From assembly GCA_031761875.1 (NCBI GenBank), contig CP134492.1, positions 1,674,001 to 1,738,000 of the forward strand: a DNA stretch of 64,000 nucleotides. Direction: 5' to 3'. Numbering within the stretch: the stretch's first letter is position 1; each line of letters begins with the position of its first letter. Below are positions 16,113 through 24,632 of this stretch, one piece after another. This DNA comes from Bacillaceae bacterium IKA-2 (GTDB taxonomy: Bacteria; Bacillota; Bacilli; Bacillales; Anaerobacillaceae). The translations under genes were made by a program, and so were the position numbers. The notes beneath the pieces are model-generated. The model ran no database searches. It was given only the letters and a program-made list of their open reading frames with translations, and was not told the DNA's origin.

Positions 16113-17036
16113 TTGGGATATAAAATAGATGATAAATTTGTTGTTGGAATTGCTTCTAGTGCCTTGTTTGAACTAACGGATTGTGATTCGGTTTTTAGAG
16201 AAAAGGGCGAAGACGAATATAGGAAGTATCAAAGGGAAAATGAAAAAGTGGTACTAGGTAAAGGAGTGGCTTTCCCACTAATAAAGAGATTACTCAGTAT
16301 GAATGGACCGGAAGCTAGTGATCAGCCTGTTGAAGTTGTTTTATTATCACGGAATGACCCTGATACTGGACTTCGAGTAATGAAGTCAATTGAATTTTAT
16401 AAACTCTCTATTAGTCGCGCAATTTTTGTGACTGGTAATGATCCTTTTATTTATATGAATGCATTTAATGCCTGTTTATTTTTATCAGGAAATATAGCTG
16501 ATGTTAAACAGGCTGTTGCTCAAGGACTTCCGGCAGGGTGTGTATTTCCAACAGATTTTATTGATGATGAAGAAGATGATGAACTTAGAATAGCGTTTGA
16601 TTTTGATGGAATTATTGCTGATGATTCAGCTGAAGCTGTATATAAGCAAGGTGCAATAGATCTATTTCATCAACATGAACAATTAAAGGCAGGCGAACCA
16701 TTGCCCGAGGGACCGTTGTTACGTTTTTTTATCGAAATTTCAAAGCTTCAAAAAAGAGAGTTAGATAAAAAAATAGAAAACCAAGCTTATCGACCAAAAA
16801 TAAGAGTAGCTATCGCAACAGCAAGAAATGCTCCTGCACATGAACGGGTAATTTCTACGCTGAGAAAACTAGATATTCGAATTGATGAGGCATTTTTCTT
16901 AGGAGGTATTGATAAAGAAAGGGTATTGAAGATTTTCAAACCACATATATTCTTCGATGACCAGGAAGGGCATATTGAAGGGGTTGCAAGAATTGCTCCT
17001 TCTGTTCATGTACCATTTGGAGTTAGGAATACGTAA
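16113..17036 (+). CDS. Cytosolic 5'-nucleotidase family protein (PF06189)
   Basis: 307 residues resembling the 5'-nucleotidase family of mammalian NT5C1. The N-terminal block is VVGIASSALFELTDCDSVF, followed by EVVLLSRNDPDTGLRVMKSI, VTGNDPFIYMNAFNACLFLS, the HAD-type motif AFDFDGIIADDSAE and IFFDDQEGH near the C-terminus. It would dephosphorylate nucleoside monophosphates in the cytoplasm. The start is TTG 16113 after AGAGGG. It is followed directly by a REP copy that begins seven bases after the stop. Confidence 0.9.
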   Translation: MGYKIDDKFVVGIASSALFELTDCDSVFREKGEDEYRKYQRENEKVVLGKGVAFPLIKRLLSMNGPEASDQPVEVVLLSRNDPDTGLRVMKSIEFYKLSISRAIFVTGNDPFIYMNAFNACLFLSGNIADVKQAVAQGLPAGCVFPTDFIDDEEDDELRIAFDFDGIIADDSAEAVYKQGAIDLFHQHEQLKAGEPLPEGPLLRFFIEISKLQKRELDKKIENQAYRPKIRVAIATARNAPAHERVISTLRKLDIRIDEAFFLGGIDKERVLKIFKPHIFFDDQEGHIEGVARIAPSVHVPFGVRNT

Positions 17037-17042
17037 GATACG

Positions 17043-17315
17043 TGGGGACGGTTCTCTTGTTTCATAATATCACTTTGTAATTTTAAGGAAGTCCTATGGG
17101 TGAAATATTGCTTTAAGACTTCTTTTGTTTTCTCTAACTTGTTCATTCTCATAGCCCGAAAATCTTTATTCTCGAGAACGGTACTTGTCAAGATAATTGC
17201 CGCTTTTTCCTTTTTAATAGGATAATTGATTTGTTGTGCAGGGGTTAAGAAGTCCCGCTATAAATTAAACTTTTATCTGATGTTAGCGGAAACGTGAGAA
17301 CCGTCCCCGCGTTTC
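17043..17315 (+). repeat. REP-like element, full-length copy 5
   Basis: Full-length copy with both ends, lying between the convergent genes that end at 17036 and 17330. Same orientation as the others. Confidence 0.9.
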
Positions 17316-17329
17316 GTTGTTTTGGTTGA

Positions 17330-17968
17330 CTATTTCGTTATTAACTTTTGGAAATATTTACTTCCATTCTCTTCTTTTTTTTCAAAGCCCATTTTTCTTA
17401 AATAATCGATATGTTTATCGTTTGATGAATAGCTAATTAACCTGTTATAGCCTTTATCTAAGAAGTGATCCTTACTTTCTTCGTATATAAAGCGTCCAAT
17501 TTTAAAATCTCTATATTCTGGAATAACAAAATCGAGTTCTACCTTTAAAGTATTCTCATCGTGCTTAGAACCTAAAAAAAGACCCGCTGGCACCATGTTT
17601 CTTAAAACAAAAAAGCTAACTTCGTTTGTGTTTGCTTTTAGCTTAGAAGGATCTGCAAACTTTTTGAGTCCTTCTTTATAGAAATTTAGGAAATGGTTAA
17701 AATACTCGGAATCCTTTTCAATTGAGAGAATCTTAAAGTATTCATTCTTAGCACTATATATCTTTACTAGATAGTATATGTTAATGATGACGATACCTAA
17801 GTTCATTAACCCAACAGGTAAAGCACCTATAAAAAATCCATATAGTGAAAACAAGCTTGACCCTAATAAATTGATCCATCTTAGCTTAATAATTGAACTC
17901 ATTAATAAAGAAATAAGGACAATAAGGGAAGCTAAATAACCTAACCATTCTAACCAATTAAAATCCAT
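17330..17968 (-). CDS. YgjV-like membrane domain fused to a GNAT-like domain
   Basis: 212 residues from ATG 17968, which has AAGGGG upstream; the longer frame upstream runs into a TnpB remnant and is not credible. Residues 1-75 form three membrane helices of YgjV type (WLEWLGYLASLIVLISLLMS, LRWINLLGSSLFSLYGFFIG). The C-terminal half (about 90-212) resembles an acetyltransferase fold, with VELDFVIPEYRDFKIGRFIY and YLRKMGFEKKEENGSKYFQK. Such fusions are sparsely described; the substrate and role are unknown. Confidence 0.75.
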   Translation of the reverse strand: MDFNWLEWLGYLASLIVLISLLMSSIIKLRWINLLGSSLFSLYGFFIGALPVGLMNLGIVIINIYYLVKIYSAKNEYFKILSIEKDSEYFNHFLNFYKEGLKKFADPSKLKANTNEVSFFVLRNMVPAGLFLGSKHDENTLKVELDFVIPEYRDFKIGRFIYEESKDHFLDKGYNRLISYSSNDKHIDYLRKMGFEKKEENGSKYFQKLITK

Positions 17969-18032
17969 TCTTCTTAAAACCCCTTTCATATTACGAAAAT
18001 TATTATAACACAGTATGAACACGTATGAACCT

Positions 18033-18060
18033 CCCACGAATGAAGTCACGGGTTTCAGGG
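18033..18060 (-). ncRNA. Right-end/omega-RNA hairpin of a decayed TnpB element
   Basis: On the minus strand just after the TnpB remnant, CCCGTGACTTCATTCGTGGG can fold with two wobble pairs. This is the typical right-end hairpin of IS200/IS605-type tnpB elements and forms the 3' scaffold of the guide RNA in active elements. Here the transposon body is mostly gone. Confidence 0.5.
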
Positions 18061-18066
18061 TTAGTG

Positions 18067-18429
18067 CTAAAGCACATTGACCACTTGAGGCTGGGAACAC
18101 ACAGCCGCTAAACCATCGGCAAAAGCTCTTGGTACTACTTTTCTCAGAATATTTCCATTTCCTGAGCCGTTAACATCGGCATTAAGAAGGAATTTATTTT
18201 TTGAACGGTAAAGCCCTCGAAAGATTCGTTTTCCGCTGAAGATGTAGTTTTCATTATTCCCCGATGTGTAGGTTGGAATATTATCTTCATCAATGAAACT
18301 TGCTTTTGAGGTGTAACTTTCTTCAATCATTTCCACTGTAATGCCTTTGGCGTTCGCCTTATACTTGATTAGTTCAATAAGCATAGCGTGTGGGATTTGA
18401 ACGAAGTTTTGATTATTTTTCTTACCCAT
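18067..18429 (-). pseudogene. C-terminal remnant of TnpB (IS200/IS605 family)
   Basis: The 120-residue frame corresponds to the C-terminal quarter of TnpB. It keeps the RuvC-II Glu in VEMIEESYTSKASFID, the strongly conserved RIFRGLYRSKNKFLLNADVN and the RuvC-III Asp followed by ILRKVVPRAFADG. Everything upstream (helix-turn-helix, RuvC-I Asp) is absent: the frame begins 40 bases from the neighbouring hydrolase gene. It therefore cannot be an active RNA-guided nuclease. This TnpB subtype lacks the four-Cys zinc ribbon seen in others. The right-end hairpin survives immediately downstream. Confidence 0.85.
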
Positions 18430-18469
18430 GTGTCAAGCAGTAGATCTCTAGGATAAAGGGGGAGATTTT

Positions 18470-19432
18470 ATGAAATCAAAGAAAAGTTGGATTATGAAAG
18501 TAATAGCAATCATTTTTGTTTTATCAGTTAGTATTACCTTCGCTATCAATACAGTCATAGCAAACAATGTCATATCCTCAATGGCAGATGTTAGAGTTGA
18601 AATCAATGATAAAATGTTTGAAGAGTACGAATTAATCGGCGAACAAATTGAAGTTATTAGTAATGATGGCCTGAAAATTAACGCATATATTTTCCCGAAT
18701 AATCATTCAAAAGGAAATGTTCTTATTCTTCATGGCATGCATGGAATGGACGCTTCATCTCTTTTTGATTATGCAAAGTTTATTTATGATGCTGGATTTA
18801 CTCCAGTGAATATTGACATGCGAGCACATGGTAAAAGTGAAGGTGAAAGTTTATCCTTTGGTTACAATGAGGTATATGATGTAGACGCAGTGATTACGTA
18901 CCTTAAAGAAGATCAGAGATTTAAAGAAGTCCCTATTATCTTATATGGATTATCTATGGGTGGAAGTACGGCGATAAATACAGCAGCTAACTCAGAACAT
19001 GTAGATGGAGTAATTGCTGTTAGTCCGTTTATGTCGATCCAAAATCAAGTCGCAGATTATATGGCAAGGGACGGAATGCCAGCTATATTCATTAAGGTGT
19101 TTCAACCATCTGTTAATCTAGTGTTGTCGCACAAATTCGATGTCAGTCCTAAAAAAGAAACTCCAGTGAATTCTATCAGGAATTTACCGAACATGCCGAT
19201 CCTTATCATTCATGGCGATGAAGATACCCAGACTGCCGTTTATCAGGCAAAATCGTTATATGAAAGTTCGAGTAGTGATAAAACTGAGATTTGGATTGTA
19301 GAAGGTAAAGACCATTTAATTGTTGAAGATGTACTAGATGATAAAAGCGGATTTTATCGAGAAAAGATTATTAATTTTTTAGAATTGATCCAGGAAAAAG
19401 TAATCGTTAATTATTCTATCATTGAGTTTTAA
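18470..19432 (+). CDS. Alpha/beta hydrolase with N-terminal membrane anchor
   Basis: 320 residues with one N-terminal transmembrane or uncleaved signal segment (about 8-32) and an extracytoplasmic hydrolase domain. The oxyanion region is LILHGMHGMDASS, the nucleophile elbow is GLSMGGS, and acid and His residues are in IIHGDEDTQ and GKDHLI. It resembles serine aminopeptidase/YfhR-type hydrolases; the substrate is unknown. The start ATG has GGGGGAG seven bases upstream. A right-end REP fragment follows within ten bases of the stop. Confidence 0.9.
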   Translation: MKSKKSWIMKVIAIIFVLSVSITFAINTVIANNVISSMADVRVEINDKMFEEYELIGEQIEVISNDGLKINAYIFPNNHSKGNVLILHGMHGMDASSLFDYAKFIYDAGFTPVNIDMRAHGKSEGESLSFGYNEVYDVDAVITYLKEDQRFKEVPIILYGLSMGGSTAINTAANSEHVDGVIAVSPFMSIQNQVADYMARDGMPAIFIKVFQPSVNLVLSHKFDVSPKKETPVNSIRNLPNMPILIIHGDEDTQTAVYQAKSLYESSSSDKTEIWIVEGKDHLIVEDVLDDKSGFYREKIINFLELIQEKVIVNYSIIEF

Positions 19433-19439
19433 TGAGTTG

Positions 19440-19510
19440 TTGTGCAGGGGTTACGGTGTTTAGAAGACCCACTAGATCTTATATAAAACAGGAGAACCGT
19501 CCCCATGTTG
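19440..19510 (+). repeat. REP-like element, right-end fragment
   Basis: It contains TTGTTGTGCAGGGGTTA and AAACAGGAGAACCGTCCCC, the right third of the family. The left end is not present. Confidence 0.7.
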
Positions 19511-19537
19511 CAAAACATTTTAATAATGGAGGTTGGT

Positions 19538-20236
19538 ATGAAGTTAAAAAAACTATTTTTTTCGCTGTTTTGTTTTTTTCTCATCGGAGCTATGATCTTT
19601 GTTCTCTTTTATAAAAATGGCGTGTTTCTTGATACGTTAAATATTACGATTGAAAACCCATTTGTGAGTAGTCTCGAAATTCCTGAAGATTACTCACAAA
19701 TTGACAGTAACAATAATGGCATTCCTGACCCTCTTGATATCGTCAACGCAGCTCGAAAGGAAGTTGAGCAACGAACAAGATATGAAAGTAATTACTATGC
19801 TGGTGGCTATCCGCCTGAAGAAGAAGGGGTTTGTACAGATGTAATTTGGCGAGCTTTATTTGCAATCGATGTTAATTTAAAAGATATAATGGATGAAGAT
19901 ATTTATCATTTCACTAAATTATATCCAAGAGTCAATGGAACTCCTGAACCAAACATCGATTTTAGAAGAGTACCTAATCAATATGTATTTTTCGAAAGAC
20001 ACGTTGATTCACTGACAACAGAACTAATACCTGGGAATGTTGAGAATTTAAGACAGTGGCAACCGGGTGATATTGTCTTATTTCTTGAAGGCTTTCATCA
20101 TGTAGCGATCATTTCTGATAAAAGAGCAAAGGACGGCACACCTTATATTATCCATAATAATCCACCATTTGCTGCCGAAATTAAGTTAACATCAATATCG
20201 ACTCCAATAGCAGGACATTACCGTTGGCGTTATTGA
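19538..20236 (+). CDS. DUF1287 family secreted protein
   Basis: 232 residues from ATG 19538, six bases after TGGAGG. An N-terminal membrane segment (about 5-24) is followed by the DUF1287 domain: NNGIPDPLDIVNAARKEVEQ, GGYPPEEEGVCTDVIWRALF with the candidate catalytic Cys, then WQPGDIVLFLEGFHHVAIIS with His and a final IIHNNPPFAAE. The Cys-His arrangement resembles NlpC/P60-like cell-wall peptidases, so a peptidoglycan role outside the membrane is plausible but unproven. It is flanked by REP fragments on both sides. Confidence 0.88.
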   Translation: MKLKKLFFSLFCFFLIGAMIFVLFYKNGVFLDTLNITIENPFVSSLEIPEDYSQIDSNNNGIPDPLDIVNAARKEVEQRTRYESNYYAGGYPPEEEGVCTDVIWRALFAIDVNLKDIMDEDIYHFTKLYPRVNGTPEPNIDFRRVPNQYVFFERHVDSLTTELIPGNVENLRQWQPGDIVLFLEGFHHVAIISDKRAKDGTPYIIHNNPPFAAEIKLTSISTPIAGHYRWRY

Positions 20237-20252
20237 AACAGAGGGTGAAACA

Positions 20253-20331
20253 GAGGGGACGGTTCTCTTGTTTCAGGGGTTAGAAGTCCCTCTAGATCAT
20301 ATCTCAAACAGGAGAACCGTCCCCATTTTTC
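20253..20331 (+). repeat. REP-like element, short form (both ends)
   Basis: A 79-bp version: the left end GGGGACGGTTCTCTTGTTTC is joined directly to the GGGGTTAGAAGTCCCTCTAG part and the right end GGAGAACCGTCCCC. About 200 bp of interior is missing. It can fold into one long hairpin. Confidence 0.9.
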
Positions 20332-20458
20332 AAGGGTTATGTTATTAAATAAAGGATTTTACATTTTTGTGTCGAAAAAGTAAAAAATAGAAAGTCCAAG
20401 CACCTGATGCTCGGTACGACAAAGATTCTGTCTATAATTTTTTTTAGGAGGGAAAGCA

Positions 20459-21637
20459 GTGGGAAAATATTATACGCCTTCAAAAGGGAAAAAAACATGG
20501 AAAAAATTATTAGCTAACTCGGATAAGCAATGGAAAACTGGATATTCCGCTATGGAACTAGCAACTAGTTGGGAGGATGCGAAAGGGTTTCCAGCTTCTG
20601 TTGTACGCGTTTTCAAGGAAAGTCAGTTTAGCCTTTTTGATAATGTAGAATTTTTATTTGGATTTCCAGAATACAAGGTATCTTTACCAGGTGGTTCAAC
20701 AAGTTCACAAAATGACCTCTATGTTTTAGCAAAAGCAGATAATGAGCTTATTACTATCATGGTAGAAGGAAAAGTTTCTGAACCTTTTGGAGATACAGTC
20801 GAAATCTGGAGAGGAAGTAATCCAAGTAGTGGCAAAACAGAAAGGCTTGCTTATTTACTAAATACGTTAAATATAGAAGAACAAGATGTATTAAATAAAA
20901 AATATCAATTATTGCATCGTACTGCTTCCGCTCTTATTGAAGCCAATAGAGTTGAAGCTAAAAATGCACTCATGCTTGTCCATTCTTTTAGTGAAACAGG
21001 AAAACGGTTTGAGGATTACGCTGAATTTATAGAACTGTTTCATTTAACTGCTAGTAAAGACAAGATAATTGGGCCGATTTCAATAAACGGGGTAAACCTA
21101 TATTTTGGCTGGGCTAATGAAATAAACCTCGAAATTGAAGGTGATGCCATACTCTTACCAAATAAACTGAGAGGTAGAAGCATTGACGGAAACATTATAC
21201 CTACAGTGTGCAATTTAAAAAATATGTTAAAGAAACTTATAAAAGTTAATGGAGATGTAGATCAGCTTAAAAAAGGGGAAAAAAGAAGCTATCAAGCGTA
21301 TCAAATAGAAAAGATTAAGAGCGAAATCTTGGAATCAAGTCCAGCTGACCAAATTAAGCTGATTAGAAATCATATTTTAAATGGAGATTCAGCAGACTTT
21401 GGTGCGAGTTGTATCGACATTTATTTAGTAGCCTTTGTGGCAGAAAATTATAAAGTAGGGAAACAAACATTTTTTGACTATATAAAGACTAATGATATCT
21501 CTGAAAAAGATAATTCTGCCCAAGCAATTTGGCAAGTTGGAAAAGGCGATGGTGTATTTCTGAACATACTAAATGAAGATGGTTCTGTAAAGGATTGGAA
21601 TTTCATCGAAAAATGGGTCAATGGAGGAGAAGAGTGA
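20459..21637 (+). CDS. Nuclease-like protein of DUF6946 type, PD-(D/E)XK-like
   Basis: 392 residues from GTG 20459 after GGAGGG. The N-terminus WKKLLANSDKQWKTGYSAME with LATSWEDAKGFPASV resembles the DUF6946 signature. Residues about 75-105 contain QNDLYVLAKADNELITIMVE followed by GKVSEPFG, in which Asp and the E-G-K triad fit a PD-(D/E)XK nuclease core. The middle (ALMLVHSF, FHLTASKD) and C-terminus (SADFGASCIDIYLVAF) are unassigned. It stands alone between REP copies, a setting common for restriction-like or defence genes. Both family name and activity are tentative. Confidence 0.65.
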   Translation: MGKYYTPSKGKKTWKKLLANSDKQWKTGYSAMELATSWEDAKGFPASVVRVFKESQFSLFDNVEFLFGFPEYKVSLPGGSTSSQNDLYVLAKADNELITIMVEGKVSEPFGDTVEIWRGSNPSSGKTERLAYLLNTLNIEEQDVLNKKYQLLHRTASALIEANRVEAKNALMLVHSFSETGKRFEDYAEFIELFHLTASKDKIIGPISINGVNLYFGWANEINLEIEGDAILLPNKLRGRSIDGNIIPTVCNLKNMLKKLIKVNGDVDQLKKGEKRSYQAYQIEKIKSEILESSPADQIKLIRNHILNGDSADFGASCIDIYLVAFVAENYKVGKQTFFDYIKTNDISEKDNSAQAIWQVGKGDGVFLNILNEDGSVKDWNFIEKWVNGGEE

Positions 21638-21640
21638 TAC

Positions 21641-21916
21641 GAGGGGACGGTTCTCTTGTTTCATAATATCACTTTGTAAATTTAAGGAAGTCCTATGGGT
21701 GAAATATTGCTTTTTAGGACTTCTTTTATTTTCTCTAACTTGTTCATTCTAATATCCAGAAAATCTTTATTCTCGAGAATTGTACTTGTAAAGATAACTG
21801 CCGTTTTTTCCTTTTTAAAGGATAATTGATTTGTTGTGCAGGGGTTAAGAAGTCCCTCTATAAATTAAACTTTTATCTGATGTTAGCGGAAACGTGAGAA
21901 CCGTCCCCATGTTTCA
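21641..21916 (+). repeat. REP-like element, full-length copy 7
   Basis: Full-length copy with both ends, three bases after the stop of the nuclease-like gene, in the common orientation. Confidence 0.9.
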
Positions 21917-21954
21917 AAGGATTAAATAAGAGTATAGAGAGGAGAAATATTCCT

Positions 21955-22725
21955 ATGAGTAAAAAATTGAAATTCATCAATATCGTTGCTTTGTTGGCAG
22001 TAATTTTTGTGAATTTTTTAGCAAACGGGCTACCTATTAACAATCAGAGTACGGGAGAAATTTCTGCTAAATATCCAGTACTTTTTACTCCGGCTGGTTA
22101 TGTGTTTTCGATTTGGGGTCTAATATATTTGTTGCTTATCGGTTTTGTCATCTATCAAGCACTTCCTGGGCAGGCTAAGAATACAACTGTCCTAAATACT
22201 AGCTATTTCTTTCTTTTAAGCTCTATATTTAACATACTTTGGATATTTGCATGGCACTTTGACTTTATTGGTTTGTCGTTGATAATTATGCTTGCACTCC
22301 TCTTTACCTTAATTGTCATATATCTTAGGGTCAATACTAGAAGCAACAATCTTTCTTTTGCTGACAAGCTGTTTGTCAAGCTTCCATTTAGTGTTTATTT
22401 AGGCTGGATTAGTGTGGCCACAATCGCTAACTTCAGTGTGTTTCTCTATAATATCAATTGGAATGGCTGGGGGATTGGAGCTGTTACTTGGACTGTCATC
22501 GTAATATTTATAGGAACTACTTTGGCAATTATCAATATATTAACTAGGTATGATATAGCTTTTACATTGGTTTTTGTTTGGGCTTTTGTAGGTATTGGTG
22601 TTCGACATGGTAGTGATCTGCTCCAAATAACAGCGGTTGCACTGTTTGGTTCAGCGACGATCATTTTTATGCTGCTCTGGACAAAATTCTCAAGAAAGAC
22701 TAGGATTAATACGCAATTTAAGTGA
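21955..22725 (+). CDS. TspO/MBR-like tryptophan-rich membrane protein
   Basis: 256 residues with seven hydrophobic segments. The block FTPAGYVFSIWGLIYLLLIG near residue 42 and later Trp-rich helices (LWIFAWHFDF, INWNGWGIGAVTW) resemble the larger, YfkM-like relatives of TspO tryptophan-rich sensory proteins found in Bacillota. TspO homologues bind tetrapyrroles; whether this larger form does so is unknown. The start ATG has AGAGAGGAG upstream. It has REP copies on both sides and no obvious partner. Confidence 0.75.
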   Translation: MSKKLKFINIVALLAVIFVNFLANGLPINNQSTGEISAKYPVLFTPAGYVFSIWGLIYLLLIGFVIYQALPGQAKNTTVLNTSYFFLLSSIFNILWIFAWHFDFIGLSLIIMLALLFTLIVIYLRVNTRSNNLSFADKLFVKLPFSVYLGWISVATIANFSVFLYNINWNGWGIGAVTWTVIVIFIGTTLAIINILTRYDIAFTLVFVWAFVGIGVRHGSDLLQITAVALFGSATIIFMLLWTKFSRKTRINTQFK

Positions 22726-22779
22726 AAAACAGTCAACCGATATAAGGGAAGTCTCGTTGATGATGCGAGGGGATGATGC

Positions 22780-23097
22780 GAGGGGACGGTTCTCTTGTTT
22801 CATAATATCAATTTGAAAGATACATCACTTTGTAATTTTAAGGAAGTCCTATGGGTGAATTTAAATTGTACCCTATAGGTAGACTTTTTTTAAGTGTCTA
22901 CTCTATAGGGTACAGTTTAACTATTGCTTTAGGACTTCTTTTATTTTCAATAAATTGTTCATTCTAATATCCCGAAAATCTTTATTCTCGAGAGAGGAAC
23001 TTGTCAAGATAATTGCCGTTTTTTCCTTTTTAAGTCCTTCTATAATTTAAACTTTTATCTGATGTTAGCTGAAACGAGAGAACCGTCCCCGCGTTTC
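22780..23097 (+). repeat. REP-like element, copy 8 with nested inverted repeat
   Basis: It has both ends of the family. The interior is interrupted at 22863-22918 by a second inverted repeat, TTGTACCCTATAGGTAGAC facing GTCTACTCTATAGGGTACA around a T-run loop. The same nested hairpin, with changes, sits in the partial copy at 24119. Confidence 0.85.
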
Positions 23098-23105
23098 TCG
23101 ATTCG

Positions 23106-23948
23106 TTATTTTTTTGTCCAACCGATCCCTAAGCTTCCTTCTCCTAAATGGGTTCCAATAACCGGACCAAAATAACTCACTGAAACACTGCTGTTCGGAT
23201 ATTTTTCCCTTAGGCTATTGGCAAGGAGCTCTCCCTTTTCCAAGCGGTTAGCGTGGATGACTGTTATGTTTAACGGTACATCTTTTGCTTCATCATCCAA
23301 TAAATCTAAAATTAAATTTATTGCTTTTTTCTCCGTCCTTACCTTCTTGTATGGAACGATAACTTTATTCGTAAAGTGAAGGACAGGTTTGATTTTAAGT
23401 AAGCTTCCTACGAATAATTGGGCATCATTTAATCGGCCACCGCGATGAAGGTGACTTAAATCATCTACCATAAAATAGGCGCGTGTACTTTTCTTCATTT
23501 CATGCAATGTTTTCATAATATCACTACATTCTGCATCCTTACTTATCATTTCAGCAGCCTTTAAGACATAAAACCCTTGAACAATACAGCTAACTTCAGA
23601 ATCAAAAACATGGATCTTTACGTCTTCAACCATCGTCGCGGCAGTCACTGCCGTTTGATAGGTCCCGCTTATCCCACTTGAGAGGGTTATAACAATAATT
23701 TCATCGTAATCTTTAGATAGTTTTGTGTATATTTCTTCAAACAATCCAATAGCAGGTTGTGATGTTTTCGGGAGTTCTTCTCTTTTTTTCATTTCCTCGT
23801 AAAATTCCTCAGTAGTTATGTCCAATTCTTCCTGATAGGATTCCTGGCCAAACACAACATTAAGGGGAATCATAAAAATATTTTTTTCTTCTCTTAACTC
23901 TTTTGGAATATAAGCAGTACTATCAGTGATAAGTGCAACTTTCCCCAT
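23106..23948 (-). CDS. DegV family fatty-acid-binding protein (FakB type)
   Basis: About 280 residues from ATG 23948 with GAGAGG upstream. DegV/FakB landmarks are present: VALITDSTAYIPKEL, TSQPAIGLFEEIY, ITLSSGISGTYQTA, DSEVSCIVQGFYV, then DDLSHLHRGGRLNDAQ and the C-terminal GPVIGTHLGEGSLGIGW. FakB proteins present fatty acids to the kinase FakA for phosphorylation and incorporation into phospholipid. No fakA lies nearby. Two tandem palindromes at 24029-24064 suggest dedicated control, plausibly tied to membrane lipid status. Confidence 0.93.
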   Translation of the reverse strand: MGKVALITDSTAYIPKELREEKNIFMIPLNVVFGQESYQEELDITTEEFYEEMKKREELPKTSQPAIGLFEEIYTKLSKDYDEIIVITLSSGISGTYQTAVTAATMVEDVKIHVFDSEVSCIVQGFYVLKAAEMISKDAECSDIMKTLHEMKKSTRAYFMVDDLSHLHRGGRLNDAQLFVGSLLKIKPVLHFTNKVIVPYKKVRTEKKAINLILDLLDDEAKDVPLNITVIHANRLEKGELLANSLREKYPNSSVSVSYFGPVIGTHLGEGSLGIGWTKK

Positions 23949-24028
23949 ATTTGTAGCCTCTCTTCTAATATCGTGTGTAAAACTAAAAATCATATCATAC
24001 AAGGTTATAACAGGTTTAAATATTTATA

Positions 24029-24064
24029 ATGACATTTGTCATTTTTGTATATGACATTTGTCAT
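24029..24064. promoter_or_regulatory. Tandem palindromic operators upstream of degV
   Basis: ATGACATTTGTCAT occurs twice (24029-24042 and 24051-24064), each a perfect 6-bp dyad with a two-base spacer, 22 bp apart. They lie 80-115 bases upstream of the degV start. The cognate regulator is not identified. Confidence 0.65.
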
Positions 24065-24118
24065 ATATCCTTTCTGTAATAGTAACAACAAAACTATAGA
24101 TTTGTCTATACTTGAACT

Positions 24119-24243
24119 AGGGGACGGTTCTCTCGTTTCATAATATAACTTTGTAATTTTATGGAAGTCCTATGGGTGAAATTAAACTATATCCTATAGG
24201 TAGACTTTTTTTAAGTTTCTACTCTATAGGGTAAAGGTTAAAT
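24119..24243 (+). repeat. REP-like element, truncated copy 9 with nested hairpin
   Basis: Left end GGGGACGGTTCTCTCGTTTC, then the interior as far as a nested inverted repeat (24184-24238) like that in copy 8. The right end is missing. Confidence 0.8.
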
Positions 24244-24446
24244 AGTGCCTGGAAAATCATGCCCGAAAGAGAACGTTCTTTAGTTGATCGGAAGTCATTT
24301 AATGGCGAAAAACCCTACGTGTGTTATAACTTTTCACGCACCGAAGGTCAGCGTCCCAAATAACAGAAATACTAGTATATAGGATGAAATGCTTGTATAA
24401 TTGTTAAAGAGAAGGTGATAAAAAAATTAAATGGAGGTGAATAAAA

Positions 24447-24632
24447 ATGGAAAAACAAATCCTTGAACTACTTACAAAAATGAACGATGAAATGCAAGAA
24501 ATAAAGTCTGAAATGCGAGGAATGAAGTCGGAGGTTAATGAATTAAAATCTGAAATGCACTTTCGTTTTGATACCGTTGATGCAAAACTTGAAAGACGAG
24601 GGGGCGGTTCTCCTGTTTCATCATGTTCTTAG
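24447..24632 (+). pseudogene. Coiled-coil protein gene cut by the RAYT element
   Basis: The first 50 residues (MEKQILELLTKMNDEMQEIK onward) form a heptad-like coiled coil, and GGAGGTG precedes the ATG. After VDAKLE the frame runs into the left end of the Y1 transposase element at 24598, adding a foreign tail before the stop. No continuation of the coiled coil is seen beyond the element's right end at 26148, so the 3' part has been lost or has decayed. Confidence 0.75.
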
